DNA from: Rhizopus sp. PT2906
Lineage: Eukaryota > Mucoromycota > Mucoromycetes > Mucorales > Rhizopodaceae
Length of the DNA stretch: 64,000 nt
Direction of reading: 5' to 3'
NCBI GenBank assembly: GCA_025529335.1
Contig: JAMYHX010000176.1
Coordinates: 1-64,000 of the forward strand
The notes under the pieces are model-generated. The model was not told the origin of the DNA. It ran no database searches and saw only the letters and a list, made by a program, of their open reading frames with translations. Of the stretch, positions 23,476 through 35,840 are shown piece after piece (positions within the stretch are counted from its first letter, which is position 1; the number at the start of each line of letters is the position of its first letter). The position numbers were made by a program, and so were the translations under genes.

Positions 23476-24346
23476 TTATGAGTTGTATGTCCTTATATCA
23501 TTTTTTTTTTTTTTTTTTTTTTTTACCTTTTGTAAATCATTCACTTCTGATTCCATTTGCTTAAAATCGTATTCTAATTGCTGGACGATATCATCCTTTA
23601 TCTTTAATTCCTCTTTTAACTCTTTATTATCTCGTTCTTTCTCTTTTATTAATTCTGTCAGTAGTTCATTTTCTTGCATTAACGAATCCAGCTTATCTTT
23701 CAGCTTTTCATTCTCCAATTGAATTTTACCCCGTGATAGATTAGACTGTACTGTCGGTCTACAAGCGTGTTTGTCTTTATCAGTGATTTGCTTGTTGGTA
23801 TAGCAACATGTCTGTGCACATTGTGGTTTATTTGTCAATAACTGTCTGTATAATATATTGACTACTTGAACCAAATACTCATATTCTGGTCCTACTTGTG
23901 TCATGTCTCGTATATGATCTTGCTTAATATTCCTTAACTCCTCCTTTATGTATATTTATATAAAGTATTATTTAATACATTCATACATTTTATCTTAAAC
24001 TTACTCGTAGGGTATCAGAATCGTCCTTTAACAGTCGATTGGATCTTTGTAACCTGATATTTTGTTCTAAAAGTCTTTTCAAGGCCTGCTTGAGTTCGAC
24101 CGTCTTTTCGTCCACTTTCTTGTCACTTTCCATTTTTAACATGCGATTGGCTCTCTTCAGTCGAGCATTTGCTATTGACAAATGTTCCACTTGTTGAGTT
24201 AGCTGTCTTATTTGTGTTTCAAATTCTTCATTATTCTTTTTGGAATCAGTAGGTGAAGAAGAATCAAACGAACTATAAGAGCCTAGACTATATTTGTTTA
24301 GTTCATGAATAGAAACAATTTCTGGCTTTGACATAAGCCTAGTCAT
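23476..24346 (-). CDS. Coiled-coil protein, function unknown
   Basis: Two exons: 24346 to about 24000 and about 23939 to 23476. The intron starts GTAAGTTTAAG and ends ATAAAG, giving ...DTLR|EELRNIKQDHIRDM. Both ends of the protein are heptad-rich coiled coil (LTQQVEHLSIANARLKRAN in the first exon; ENEKLKDKLDSLMQENELL in the second). The middle has a Cys cluster (CAQTCCYTNK). The C-terminus runs into a 22-base A tract right after a GTAAAA donor, so a further exon may replace the lysine-rich end. A second start is at 24334 (MSKPEIVSIH). No family recognised; it may be a structural or cytoskeletal protein. Confidence 0.6.
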
Positions 24347-25712
24347 TAAAATGTAAAAAAAAGAATCTTCTTTACCTTTGCTTCTGCAATTTCGGACATT
24401 TAAATAAAGGGCATTTCTTCCCCTTAATGGAACATTAATGTATTTGTGTGTTCCCTCCTTTTAAATCATGATTTTTTTAATCACTCCTAAATAGTTTCTG
24501 ATAACACCAGCAATCAAACAGAAAGACTCAGTTGTATAAACTTGAAGATACTTTAATTTACTTGGAAACCAAACTTTAATAGAATACATGCAGTACTATT
24601 TTGACAGATCAAGGGTTTGATGTCTCCTTTAACAAATATCCTTTATGCTCATTGATTGAGTATTATACTTCGCATAGGGTTACTAAGATAATACTTGATA
24701 GATGATCAATTCATTCAGATGCAAGGGTTTTGCTTTTCTTTCCTCGGTACAATGAAATTACGCTATTCATTTTATCCAACTTCATTTTCATACTTTTAAA
24801 AAAAGATAAAGAGGCTCACGTTCTTATGCGTTTCAAAGGAACACACATGTCAAAAGCATTGTCAGTTTAAATACTGATCAGAAGTGTGATTGTTTCGGAT
24901 TACAACTGCATAACCTATGATTTTTTTTTTCTCTTGAATGAGACCATCCATCAGCTGCTGTAATCCAACAACTCATGCCAAGCTTATAGGAACACAACAT
25001 ATCATGCTCTATTTCCTTGTAGATATGGACGACAGGGATATAGTCGTAGAAACCATACCTCTATGCGGATGCATACGTAGAAACAATTTGCGGCCTTCTT
25101 ACATTGAGTAGAGAACACTATCGATCAGATCTGCAGAGAAGCTTGTCGTGATAATATACTCCAGAAATCAAGCACATTTTATGTATTATCCGCAAGACTT
25201 GCTTTTTATTATTGAAATCAACAGTGTTCCTTCACGTACTTGTGCATTTGAATTGTATTCTTGATGATTTACAGCAACACTACCACGCTGTTGACTATGA
25301 GAACAGTTACTTCAAAACAATGCTTGATAAATAAGTAAGAAGATATGCGCGTATACACCTGTACTGGATAAATTAAGCCATGACTTTGCACATCTCATAC
25401 AACCTTTTAAACTAAAATTAAGCGATAAAAAATGTGTCAACTAGATGATTAATATTCATTTTAGACATAATTAAATAATATGCATGCATTTATTTATGTT
25501 AATATCTTTTAATTGAGTTGTCTATTCCTTCATACTTCATTCAATTGGGCAGCAAGTTAATGTCTCTGCCTTTGCCTGTAAAAAGAAAGGAACGAGCAAT
25601 TAAAATTAGAAGGCGATGCGGAAATCCAAATTAAGCAATGAAGAGCATGATACTGGATTGATAACTTCTTCCCTTTCTTTATTTTAAAAACCTCACTTCT
25701 ACATCTACTGTA
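24347..25712. other. Intergenic
   Basis: AT-rich, no gene recognised. A short open stretch near 24945-25110 has no supporting start or splice sites. Confidence 0.45.
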
Positions 25713-28700
25713 ATGTATAGTGGTAATAGCAGTAGTCCTTCAAAAGGTATGTGTTTATGCTCGAGATTATTACACTTGCTGACAATTGAAAAAGGAATTC
25801 GGTTTACCTTCTTGTCACCATCTGACCAAGCAAAATTTGAGCAACTTTTTATTCAAGGTGCTGCTCAATTTGGAGGAAATCAGATTGGAGGTATGAACTT
25901 ATTTCAATACTGTATCATTGTGTTCACACTTTACAATAGCTCAGGTAGTAGGCGATATATTGAAACGTTCAAACCTTGACAATGAATCCTTGGCAAAAAT
26001 TTGGTAAAAGAAACTGGGATGAGGAGAAAAAGTAATGCTCATGTCCATTCCTGTAGGGATCTCGCATCTGTTGCCAACGCACCTTATATGACTTTTCCCG
26101 AATTTGCAACTGCAATGTATCTTACTTCCCGAAAGCTTATCGGACAAGAAATTCCTCCTGCACTCCCACCTAGTATGAGAGAGGAGATAGAGATAGCCAT
26201 GGCAACCATTGCCTCAACAGAGACACCACAACCATCACAGCCGCAACAACAACAACAACAACAGCTCATTGATACAAGCTTTTCTCTGCAACCTACCATA
26301 AGCCCACAAGTTCCGATGATGACAGGTATGATGCCACAAATGGCTCTGAGAACAGGTATCCAGAACATGCAAAGTTTAAGGCCTGCTGCACCTCAGATGC
26401 CCATACAGACAGGATTAATGAACAATAGTATGCCAAGATTTCAGGCACCAATGCAAACTGGTTTTCACCCTACACCACCACTACCAAACAAGCCTCGTCT
26501 TCAGAACATTGATTTTGCGAAAAAGATGATGCCTGACCAGAACGGAGTGACCAATCTACTTAATCCTAGCCTCGGAACAAATGAAGCGGACAGAATTTCT
26601 TGGAAAATCAGTCCACAGGACAAAGCAAGATATAGGGAAATATTCAATGCTTGGGAAGGCTCTAATACTGGATTTATGTCGGGCGATACAGCAAAAGATG
26701 TATTCACTCAGTCTCAATTGCCGCCTAATGACCTGATGAAGATTTGGAATTTGGCAGATTCAGAAAACAGAGGAAGCTTGGATATTGATGAATTTTGTAT
26801 CGCAATGCACTTGATCTATAGAAAGCTCAATGGCTTCGAAATCCCTAATAAGCTGCCTCCTGAATTAGCACCTCCCTCTAGCGTTCTTAAAAAGTTCGTG
26901 CTCGGTCGTCGTCCTCCCCCTTCAGTCCCTTCGTTTAGTCCTCAGCAGCATCATCAATCCATAGAAGAGCCAGATGAGGATGATTATGATCGTCATGAAA
27001 ACGATTACGTATCAAGCTCTCGAAGAAAAGGCCATACAAGCAGATCTTTAAGGAGATACAACCAATACGACGCCGAAGAAGAGGCGGATCCTGTTATTTT
27101 AGAAGACCTTCGTCGTCAGATCTATGAGACTAAACGTAAATTAGACAGCATCAATATCCCTCGAACCAAGACTTATAGCACAGCATCAAGCAAGTACACT
27201 TTAGAGGAGCTCAAAGAAAACATTAGAAAGGCGCATGCCCAACTAGACCAACTTCTTCAGAACAACAATGCAGCCAGAAAGTATGCTGAAAACTCTGAAA
27301 TTTTACTTAATTTGCTAGAGACTCAAAAGTCCCTTCAAGACGAAATACAGTACCTCTGCAACCGTGATATTCCCGTATTGGCTCGTCAACTTCGTGGTGC
27401 TGCTGCAGAGTTAAGAGATGCAAAGGTTCGTCACAGCAAGAGACATGATGGCACGCAAGACTATATGGCATTCATTCAACCCACGGGACCTGGAGGCTCA
27501 ATTACAGAAAGCGATCGTGTTCGCGCAAAGGCTAAAGCTATGATGGCTGCCCGTAAGATGGGTAACAGTGATGTAAGCTCGGACAGTGGCTTCGTTCTTA
27601 GACGTGCCGAAGAAGAAAAGGAAGATGCTGACAGATTGGCTGATACTATCGAGCGTGACATGGAACGATCAAGAACCGCTTTGCTTGATATGAGAGGTGA
27701 CTTGAGATACTTGGAGGAAATGACATCTTATTTGGAAGACAAGAAGAGATTTGAGTTAAGTCAGCAAGACCTTTCATACGAACTTCGCCGCTTTATCGAG
27801 GAGCTGGATACAAAGCCTATCTCTCAGCCCTCCTATGCTTCTCGTGGTCTCACTAGCAGCTTCTCCTCCATGAGCATTAGCAGCCAAAGCCCTACTGTCA
27901 CGACGCCCACTCTATCGAATGCTAGCTCTAGTCCAGCGCCAAAGCCTGCTCCTGTTAGGGCACGTACTGCTGAGGAAATTAAAAAAGAGGTAACCGTAAA
28001 AGATGAATAACCATTTCAGAAAACTGACCTTTACGATATTCTTAGGCTGAACGCCGAGTACAAGAGCGTTTGGCAGCTCTTCAAGCCAGAAGAAATCCAG
28101 GTAGTTCACCTAAGCCCGCTTCGCCTACTCCATCCATACCTACTTCATCTGCATCTGTTTTATCTGTCAGTAAGCCAGATGAAGCAGAAATGGCTGCTCA
28201 AGGTATAGGTGCCTTTTTCTTTTTTTTTCACCAAAGGAAAATAAGCTAACTTTTGTAATAGAACGTCTGCGCAACGCTGAGCGTGAAGCACAAGAACAAC
28301 TGAAAGCATCTGTTGCTCAACGAGAAGAATACGAGAGACAAAAACGAGACATGGAGATTGAGCGGGAAAGAATCGAGCGACAAAGATTAGAAGATGAACA
28401 GCGCGAAGAGGAGCGTATTCGTCAGAGCAGAGAAGAAGAAGAAAGACGTCGTGAGCAAGAAGAACGAGAATTAGAGGAGAGAAGAAGAAAAGTACTAGAA
28501 AAAGAAGAAGCTGACAGGAGAGCTAGATATGAAGCAATTCAGCGTGAACAAGAAGAGGAGGAAAGACGAAAGGCTGAACAGACTCAAGCAGCTCCAAAGG
28601 AGCATAAGCCCGAAGAAGCTCCTAGCATGCCAGAAGCAGTTTCTCCTTCAACTATCCCACCTGCTCCACCTGCTCCACCCGCTCCACCCGCTCCATCAGT

Positions 28701-29420
28701 TTCAGAGCCACCAGCTACCCATGAAACTAGTTCAGTGACAAGCTCGACTAACCCCTTTGCAAAGTTTCAGCAGTCTACTCCAACCACTTTGGAAGGATCT
28801 TCTCAGGCAGAGAAACCCAATGAAACAGCCAACAAACGCGTAAGCTATAATCCATTTGCTGCATTTTCCGCGTTTTCAGCTACTGAAGCTGGTGCTGAAG
28901 AATCAGATTCTGACGATAGCTGGGATGCAGATGACCATGAATCTGAAGATGAAAGTGAGTTCCCTGCTGCCGGTAGCGCAAAGAACTTGGCAGGCAGACT
29001 CTTTAGCGTTTTAAGTCAGAGACAAGGAGGTATGTTGATTTATACATCACTCTATTCAAACTAAACTTACATCTACTACTAGGCGCTTCACCTGTACCGT
29101 CACCTAAACCTTCAACAATAAGCGCTCCCTCACAGGTATCTACTCCTGCTTCTTCTGATACAAGTATACCACCACCTCCGCCTCCTCCTCCTTCAGCAAA
29201 CTCAACTGTTCCCTCTCCTCCACCACCTCCTTCTATTGTACCTAGCCCACCAGCAGCACCACCAGTTCCTCAAGCACAGCCTGCGCCCTCTCAAGCTGGT
29301 TCACCACCTTCAGGTGATGCAAGAAGTGCTTTATTAAGTCAAATCCAATTGGGAACAAAATTGAAGAAAGCAGTAACAAATGATCGTAGTACATCTTCAG
29401 TGGCAGGCCGTGTTTTATAA
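25713..29420 (+). CDS. PAN1: Pan1-like EH-domain endocytic scaffold with WH2 motif
   Basis: Scaffold of the actin cytoskeleton-regulatory complex in clathrin endocytosis. Seven exons (25713-25746, 25795-25890, 25940-26003, 26057-27989, 28046-28202, 28262-29029, 29083-29420) join in phase to 1129 residues. EH1 lies at about 15-110 (KFEQLFIQGA, LAKIWDLAS, FATAMYLTSRKL) and EH2 at about 245-337 (MKIWNLADSENRGSLDIDEF with a calcium-loop-like segment). Between them is a Pro/Gln/Met-rich linker with repeated QTG units. Coiled coils lie at about 405-660 and a highly charged one at 765-880 (EERRRKVLEKEEADRR). The end is polyproline, then a WH2-like actin/Arp2/3-activating motif (ARSALLSQIQLGTKLKKA, about 1096). 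This order EH-EH-coil-polyPro-WH2 is that of yeast Pan1. NPF-motif proteins are expected ligands; the SCAMP in this window has NPF. Confidence 0.93.
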
Positions 29421-30523
29421 TGACATGCTTATATTTTTGAAATAAAAAAGCTCCAAATAATTATGACACGAATATATAAAATAGACAGTAGGGGGTTGAA
29501 GTTAAATGCTGGAAGGCATCAAGGCGCAGCCATAGGCACCACCATGTGCATTTACCATTCTTTACTACTTTTATGAGACTACTCCAATACTATGTTTGTC
29601 GTAGCCATATCACTTGCTGAATTGTAAACTATTTATATGCTTTAGTTAATGTTGTCAGTATCTTATTTCTCTTTTGTAAAGGCTCCCATCGACATCTTGT
29701 CTTTTTCTATTTTGCCTTAAGTATGAGAAGCAATAATTACCAGATATTGCAAGCGCTCTTCATACGATAAACGCGACGGTATAGACGAAAAGCATACGAA
29801 TTCACATTATGCGTCCATCTTGGTGGTAGAGAAATCTTGGAAAAGGAACCTTCGTTTTCTCTAAATTTGTGCTTAGGACTGAAGTCAGCGCTACGTCTTC
29901 AAAAAAACTTGAAGTATGACATGTTTAGTGAAATAAATCATTATAATAATGTTATCATATAGCTTTCTATTTCTTTATTTTGTATCAGATAATGATAAAT
30001 AAGCATGTTGACAACAATAAATCTTTTATTAATAAAAATCATATCTATCTTGCTTGGTAATATTCAGCTTTTTACAAATAAAAAAAAACTAAATACACCG
30101 AAGGAGAATGCTGTCGTGTACCCTTTAGGTACTGAATTTCATTTCGTTTGTGTGATACTTGACGAGTTTGTAGGCGTTATTAAAACTCGCATCACAGTTT
30201 GAAAGAAAAATTGTGACGAAGTAAAGACGTTGACATATGCAAAGGCGTTGATTCCTTTGATTATGCATTGATTTCTTCCAAAATTTAATTTCAACTTCCT
30301 ATTGTTTATGTTAAAAAGAGCGACTAAATCTCATGGATTTACACTTTATGTTTCTGCTTGGGCTTTATATGAAGCTTTTGCTCTACTTGAACTTGTTTTT
30401 GCTGTAAAGTCTAAGTGATGATTAATAACAAAGAAAAAGATGTTTTTTTGTGGCCCCTATTCGATTATTCTTTCTTTGGCTATGAATAAGGTATGCGTAG
30501 ATCTACACTTTATTTAAAATCAA
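29421..30523. other. Intergenic
   Basis: AT-rich region between convergent genes. Weak frame at 30005-30202 only. Nothing recognised. Confidence 0.5.
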
Positions 30524-31517
30524 TCAATTGCATATTCCCTTAATGCAAGACTCTTGGCAGTCTCTACTGCTGGAGCAACAGGCACCCTTGGGACCATTGC
30601 CTTTCTTTTTGCCACTGTAACCGGTAGAGCACGAGGCAAGAGAGGGACCGTTACACTTTCCCTTGATACAGCTTTCCCAGCAGTCATCACTAGTCTTGCA
30701 GCAGGCATTCATGTAGCCATCTCCTCTTCTCTTTCCCTTTGAGCCAGAATAACATGTGGAGGCAATAGGAGTATTACATTTTCCTTTAACACAGCTTTCT
30801 TGACAATCGTCACTGTGCGAGCAACAAGCGCCTTCAGGACCCTTTCCATTTCTCTTACCTCTGTAGCCAGACTTGCAAGAAGGAAGTGTAGGGCAAGAGG
30901 TAATGGTATCAATAACAGCACTAGTCGTAGTAGTAGTTACAGTAGCCGTAGTGGTGCTAGAAGTAGCTGTAGAGGAACCTCCTGGATTAACAGAGGTTGA
31001 ACCAGTCTTGGTTGTTGTCGAAGTGCCATTGCCCTTGGTAGAGGTAGAGGTCGATCCAGCCTTGGTTGTGGTGGTAGTCTTGGTAGTAGTACTAATCGTA
31101 GTAGTCTTGGAATCACACTTGTCATTCTTGTGGACATTCCACCAAGCACAAGCACCAGCAAATTCTTTGTTGAAGTCTTCAGGATTGGAATCCTTGCAAC
31201 CAGCCATACAGATACCAGCATTTGTCATGAAACTACCATAATTAGGGCCAGATTTATCGCACATGACAGTAAGAGACTTGATGAAAAGCTCAGAAGTGTG
31301 ATCCATTGTCCAGCCAGGCACAAACTTTTGACCAGCTTTCTATAAAACTCATAGAATCAGCTACAAAATTATTTTCACCAATTGGCTTACTTACAATGTT
31401 ACAGTTTGTATAGCATTCACCAGACCCAGGAATGTTATAAGAAGGATTACAGTTTGCAGCAAAGGCAGATGTAAAGAGAGAGGCAGCTACAGCAGAAATG
31501 GTAATGGCACTACGCAT
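30524..31517 (-). CDS. Secreted protein with Ser/Thr linker and three Cys-rich repeats
   Basis: Exons 31517-31395 and 31339-30524 join in phase to 312 residues. The signal peptide MRSAITISAVAASLFTSAFA is followed by a domain with several Cys (NCNPSYN, GECYTNC, CDKSGPNYG, CMAGCK, CAWWNV). A Thr/Ser-rich, probably O-glycosylated linker covers about 115-185. Then come three repeats of about 40 residues with the pattern C..G..GKr.G.GP.gACC....DC.eSC.kG.CN. The second repeat deviates in the GP step (GDGYMNACC). The repeats resemble a small disulfide-rich, Dickkopf-like module; a binding partner such as cell-wall polysaccharide is inference. A TATA box (31586-31593) lies about 70 bp upstream and a cluster of GATA motifs further up. 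Likely cell-wall or extracellular. Confidence 0.8.
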
Positions 31518-31585
31518 CTTGAGAACTTTTCAAAGTCAGTTAAGCTAAGCTTTAATGAATGGATCCATGATGAATAGTCCCTTCT

Positions 31586-31593
31586 TATTTATA
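31586..31593 (-). promoter_or_regulatory. TATA box of the secreted repeat protein
   Basis: TATAAATA on the minus strand, 69 bp upstream of the ATG at 31517. Position and sequence fit a core promoter. Confidence 0.6.
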
Positions 31594-31711
31594 TGCTTTT
31601 GATTCTTTGGCGTCACCTCAGATTGAGCTATATTTGTTGACTCATACAATGTAGCCAACATTAAAGAACTCGGGTAAAGTTCAGTTACACCAATTTCGTG
31701 TACCATTGAAG

Positions 31712-31994
31712 TTATCAGATTTTTTTATGGTTACATTGGATCTGATAACTTTTCTATTCTGACTTTAATAGCAGCTATACATAGATATGGATATTCATTA
31801 TTTTAACTTGGTCAAACAATTCCTAAAATTTTTTCTTATTTGAAACTATGTTAGATTAAACTTGTATATTGAAGGATATATGCTCAAACTACTATCGGAT
31901 TATAGGTGAGTTTTTCGATAGTGCCACAATGTGAGAGCTGAGAGAAATCTCCGGCTAGATTTCTAAAGAATCTGATAATTTTTCCATCTGATAA
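31712..31994. promoter_or_regulatory. Cluster of four ATCTGATAA (GATA-factor type) motifs
   Basis: Four exact 9-mers ATCTGATAA: 31712-31720 (minus), 31740-31748, 31970-31978 and 31986-31994 (plus). The first two form a perfect 12-bp inverted repeat AAGTTATCAGAT/ATCTGATAACTT. They lie 195-477 bp upstream of the secreted repeat protein. GATA factors in fungi (nitrogen, iron or light control) bind HGATAR cores. Confidence 0.45.
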
Positions 31995-33257
31995 AAATTC
32001 CATTCAACCGTTACAGTCTCCTGCCTTTGTGCTTCTATCGGGATATAGATCCATAGATTACAACCACATTCATATACTTTCCTTCATTTCATGACTCATT
32101 GAATATTGATATATCCGACACCCGGACCTATGTTACTACCACACCTATACTATCGTATAATCCTTAAAGTGCCATTACTTATTTAATACAGATATTAGCC
32201 TTGACTCACTCCTTGTACATGTATAATTACTATTAATGGTGGAAAAACTGGTGATTAAAGTCTTGCTTTTGCTGAAGTGAGTCATTATACTCTCTTTAAA
32301 AGTTTTTTAAAAGATTTTTGAGAATTCTACTGTAACTTGCGTTCAATTGAACTTCAAAATACGCTCACCTACTATCTAGTGATACACGAATGGACTACTT
32401 TTTTGGTGGTTACGCGAGAGCAGAAGCTAATGTAACTTGAAGTATTTCCTTATGAACTTTTTTTCTGAAGGAGGTTGTATAAAAGCAAGAAAAAACAAGT
32501 AATGATGAACTTTTGAATAAGAGACATAAATAACAGAATATATATTTGATTGAATTATAAAAAGAAGCATTACTGTCTTTTTTAAAACTATGCTTTGCAA
32601 TACAATCAAGATGACAATAATATTCCTGTTTGAAATAACACAGTGTCTATAGTTCCATTAAATGCTTTTATAATAGAGAACCCTGGGTTAGCTTCCTATA
32701 AAAATAAAATTAGGCTATTTTATTATCATTGCTATCAAGAGCAATTGCAAACATATACTATATGAGTCTCTTTTTATCAAATAATAAAAAAGCAGGTAGG
32801 GTAATGCTAATTCTCAGCATCCGTGCAATCGTCGATTTTCTTGCTTTTCTATTAGTCATCCTTTTCAATAAGGAAAAAATAATAATATTCTACACGGAAA
32901 GAAAGCATGCAACAGATACCATTCAACAATTAGTACTGCAAGACATCGTCAAGCAATAACTTACAGCATCAATACATTATTTACTAATTAAATTGAATGC
33001 ATAGTTGTAATTGCTTTTGGAATAGCCATTTCTTTCGATTTGTTGTGTTCAAAATTATGGAAAGCATTGGCTGCAAGTTATACCAAAAGGCTTTTTGAAT
33101 AATGAACTAGCAAATGCTTTGTCATTTTAGCACATGTCATCATAGCCATTATGCTATCAGTACAGTACATTCTTAATTACAGCATACAGCCACATGTAAT
33201 ATTCTCGATATCAGACGTTTTGCTATGCTTTACTTGCTCCTGAATGCACTTAACGAG
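31995..33257. other. Intergenic
   Basis: AT-rich, no supported gene. A 76-aa plus-strand frame at 32729-32959 is hydrophobic with no clear promoter or splice partner and is not called. Confidence 0.45.
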
Positions 33258-33554
33258 AGCCAGCACTACATGTACCAGAAAATAAGCTAAATGATGTAAA
33301 TATGAATTTATTATAATTACACATAATTGATCAAACTAACAACATAAAATTAGAATAAATAAATAACATTTCTTTTTATTTCTTTCTTCTTGAAAAGAAA
33401 TACAAACCAAGATGGCGATTTTATAAGGTCATGCTTAGCGTGGCATCATGCATTGCAAAGCTTTGTTAGACGTCATCATAGGCAGTGGGTAAAGGTAGCA
33501 CCTGTAGAATTAGTCTAACGTCTGATGTACTTCATGGTGCATGCAGTGTTTCCC
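33258..33554 (-). mobile_element. MITE family A, copy 2 (reverse orientation)
   Basis: Left end CAGCACTACATGTACCAGAAAATAAGC and right end (reverse complement) GGGAAACACTGCATGCACCATGAAG share the family termini. The inner part AACATAAAATTAGAATAAATAAATAACATTTCTTTTT is nearly identical to the copy at the window end and, reversed, to 16160-16390. Non-coding. Boundaries approximate. Confidence 0.75.
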
Positions 33555-34544
33555 TTTGCTGATAATCTTGTCCCAGTGATCGTAGAGTTTCATAAAAGTC
33601 AACAAGGATTTTGTTGGTCAAGCGATCCGCTACTCTTTGAACGTTTTCGATGCCACATGTTTATACCTCCATCTCGTTGTCATATCCACTGAGAGCTTCT
33701 TCAGTAAGTGATTTTGTGATACCACATTCAACAAAGAGGAAAATGACCTTTCTACACCCGCCCGTGCCAATCGCGGGCAGAAAGTACCAAGTTTTATGCC
33801 CCAGAGTCCATTGCAGTTTGCATGAACAAAGGCCCTTTGGATGAAATAATTGCTCTGTGCCTTGTTTTTGTAGTGTAGGAAAAGAATATTATGCTGCTGG
33901 AAAATATGACAATGCTATCATGCAAGCCATATACAAGGCTTCCCTTGACATTTGCTCCATCGAAAGAGGCCAGATAGCAAACCTGACTGCAGATGTACAG
34001 TCATTTTGCGATACCGTTACATGCCAATGTCAAAAAGATTTTGAGTGAAGGCGATAGGAAACGACAATTGAAACATGCTAAGGGTGGCGTACATTTTGCA
34101 CGCCAATTCAAACGCAAAAGCTTACCATCGACGGATGAATGTGCAGTTAGCTCTATTGAAAGCATATGAAAGCAATAAAAAAGCGCAAAATTGGTTTTTG
34201 TCAAGGATAAGAGACAAGTAGCTATTAGTGAATCAAAGATAAACATGAAGGTCTTTTTTTTCACATTTAATTTACTTCTTTGGTTAGTGCTATGATGTCA
34301 TATGAAATATGTACTTTATATGGGCGAACAAATACTGTAATGGGGTGTGCTTCTTTACAGCATTTTATTGACAGTGAACAACTTTACTGTAACACGCTGT
34401 AGTAAATAAAATGATGTAGACGAAGAACCCTTGCCTAGGGTTACACAATATGCAGTAGATGTAATTGTGACAGCTAAACTTTTTACAATGAGACAAGGAA
34501 ATCTCGTAGCAAAAGATTAACCTTTTTTTTTTCTGTTGACTGAG
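33555..34544 (+). other. Spacer with a possible decayed coding fragment
   Basis: Short plus-strand frames at 33650-33844 and 33857-34048, followed in another frame near 34015-34165 by a basic stretch (KKILSEGDRKRQLKHAKGG), suggest an old frameshifted gene or transposon remnant. No family recognised and no complete frame. Confidence 0.3.
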
Positions 34545-35532
34545 ATGCAGGCATTAACAAATATAAGAAGAATAGCATTAAGACCTTCTTTAGTTGTAAT
34601 ATATAATCATGAGCACATGAGTATAGAATGCTAACTTTATAAACAAAAAAGTCTCGATCAGTGACCACAACAAGGTACACACGCGTATACAAAAAGGAGA
34701 CAGCAATTCCAAAAAAAGTAGAAGAGGAGCAAGTGAAAGCGATTGACAAAGTAGAAGCTGAAAAACAGTTAAACTCACCTGTAGTCGACTTTCCAACTAC
34801 TACTCAGTTTGATACATTAAAGCTGGACAATCCACCTGCGGAAGGCTCGCATAACTGGTCTACTTCCTTCCATGGCCTCTCAACAGCTCCTTTCCCCGAT
34901 GAAGTTGCAAACATATTACTTGAGCCTATTAAACCTGAAGATATTGAAATAAAACCTGGTAAGCTCTTAGATATCAAAATATCCCTCTTGTGAAGCTTAT
35001 ATATTTTTTATTACAAGATGGTATGCTTTATCTACCAGAAATCAAATACCGTCGTATTTTGAACAGAGCATTTGGCCCAGGTGGATGGGGCTTAGCACCT
35101 CGTGGAGAGCATACTATTTCTCCAAAGAATATATCAAGAGAATATGCCCTGATATGTGCCGGACGATTTGTCTCACAAGCTAGAGGAGAACAAGACTTTT
35201 TTGATGTTTCTGGTTTACCAACTGCAGCTGAAGGATGCAAGAGTAATGCGTTAATGCGTTGTTGTAAAGACTTGGGCATAGCATCTGAATTATGGTAATA
35301 TATAAAAGGTATCATCTGTAATATATATTAATACCTTTCTTAGGGACCCTGTATTTATCCGTAAATTTAAAAAGAAGTATTGTGTTGAAGTTTGGGCTGA
35401 ACATGTAACAACAAAAAAGAAGAAGAAGTTATGGAAAAAGAAGGATGATACATTAGGTAAATATAAATAAAACGTAAAGCTACAAGTAACTCATGATCTG
35501 TCTATTTAGAGTATCCTTATAAAGAAACTTAA
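34545..35532 (+). CDS. MGM101: Mitochondrial genome maintenance protein Mgm101
   Basis: Mitochondrial nucleoid protein that anneals single strands (Rad52-like) in mtDNA repair. Five exons: 34545-34595, 34697-34958, 35018-35294, 35344-35456, 35510-35532; 241 residues in phase. The first exon encodes MQALTNIRRIALRPSLV, a typical Arg-rich, acid-free mitochondrial presequence. Its splicing to ETAIPKK uses the acceptor at 34695-34696 and is inferred; a later in-frame ATG is at 34661. The core matches Mgm101: SFHGLSTAPFPDEVANILL, GMLYLPEIKYRRILNRAFGP, GGWGLAPRGEH, ISREYALICAGRFVSQARGE, EGCKSNALMRCCKDLGIASE, LWDPVFIRKFK. It ends KKKLWKKKDD...YPYKET. Confidence 0.93.
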
Positions 35533-35616
35533 TTCCCCCTCATTCTCGATACAATTTACAAACAAGGTAAAACTATAAAAGGGCGTATTATGTCACTTGA
35601 ATCAATTATTCACATG

Positions 35617-35623
35617 TATAAAA
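35617..35623 (+). promoter_or_regulatory. TATA box
   Basis: TATAAAA, 65-71 bp upstream of the small secreted reading frame at 35688. Confidence 0.4.
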
Positions 35624-35687
35624 CCAGAGGAACTTTTTTTTTTTATTATTATTTCCATCTTTTCATTCAATAATAATAAAAAAAAAC

Positions 35688-35840
35688 ATGGCGCTTCATT
35701 CCATTCTAGCCTTTCTACTATTCCTTAAGCTAATCACACACATAGTCAAGAGTGATACAGAGCAACAAGAAGAAGAGGAGAAACCAATGTTGATCTGCCA
35801 TCCAAGTACAAGCACACCTACTACACACACTACATTTTAA
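35688..35840 (+). CDS. Possible small secreted peptide (50 aa)
   Basis: Starts MALHSILAFLLFLKLITHIV, a signal-peptide-like segment, in good start context (AAAAACATGG) with a TATA box about 70 bp upstream. The mature part is short, with a Glu run (EEEE) and a Ser/Thr-rich end, one Cys. It overlaps the antisense candidate exon at 35730-36068, so only one of the two is likely real. Hydrophobicity could be an antisense effect. Confidence 0.3.
   Translation: MALHSILAFLLFLKLITHIVKSDTEQQEEEEKPMLICHPSTSTPTTHTTF

Noticed and set aside
26084..26368. Minus-strand frame with eight consecutive Cys inside the Pan1-like gene
   Set aside because: It is the antisense of the polyglutamine (CAA/CAG) run of a well-supported coding exon.
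30800..31241. Several open frames on both strands over the secreted repeat gene (Val-rich, Ser-rich)
   Set aside because: Shadows of the Thr/Ser-rich repeats; only the minus frame has a signal peptide, splice sites and Cys modules.
32729..32959. 76-aa hydrophobic plus-strand protein
   Set aside because: AT-rich random-like composition, no promoter, splice or homology support.
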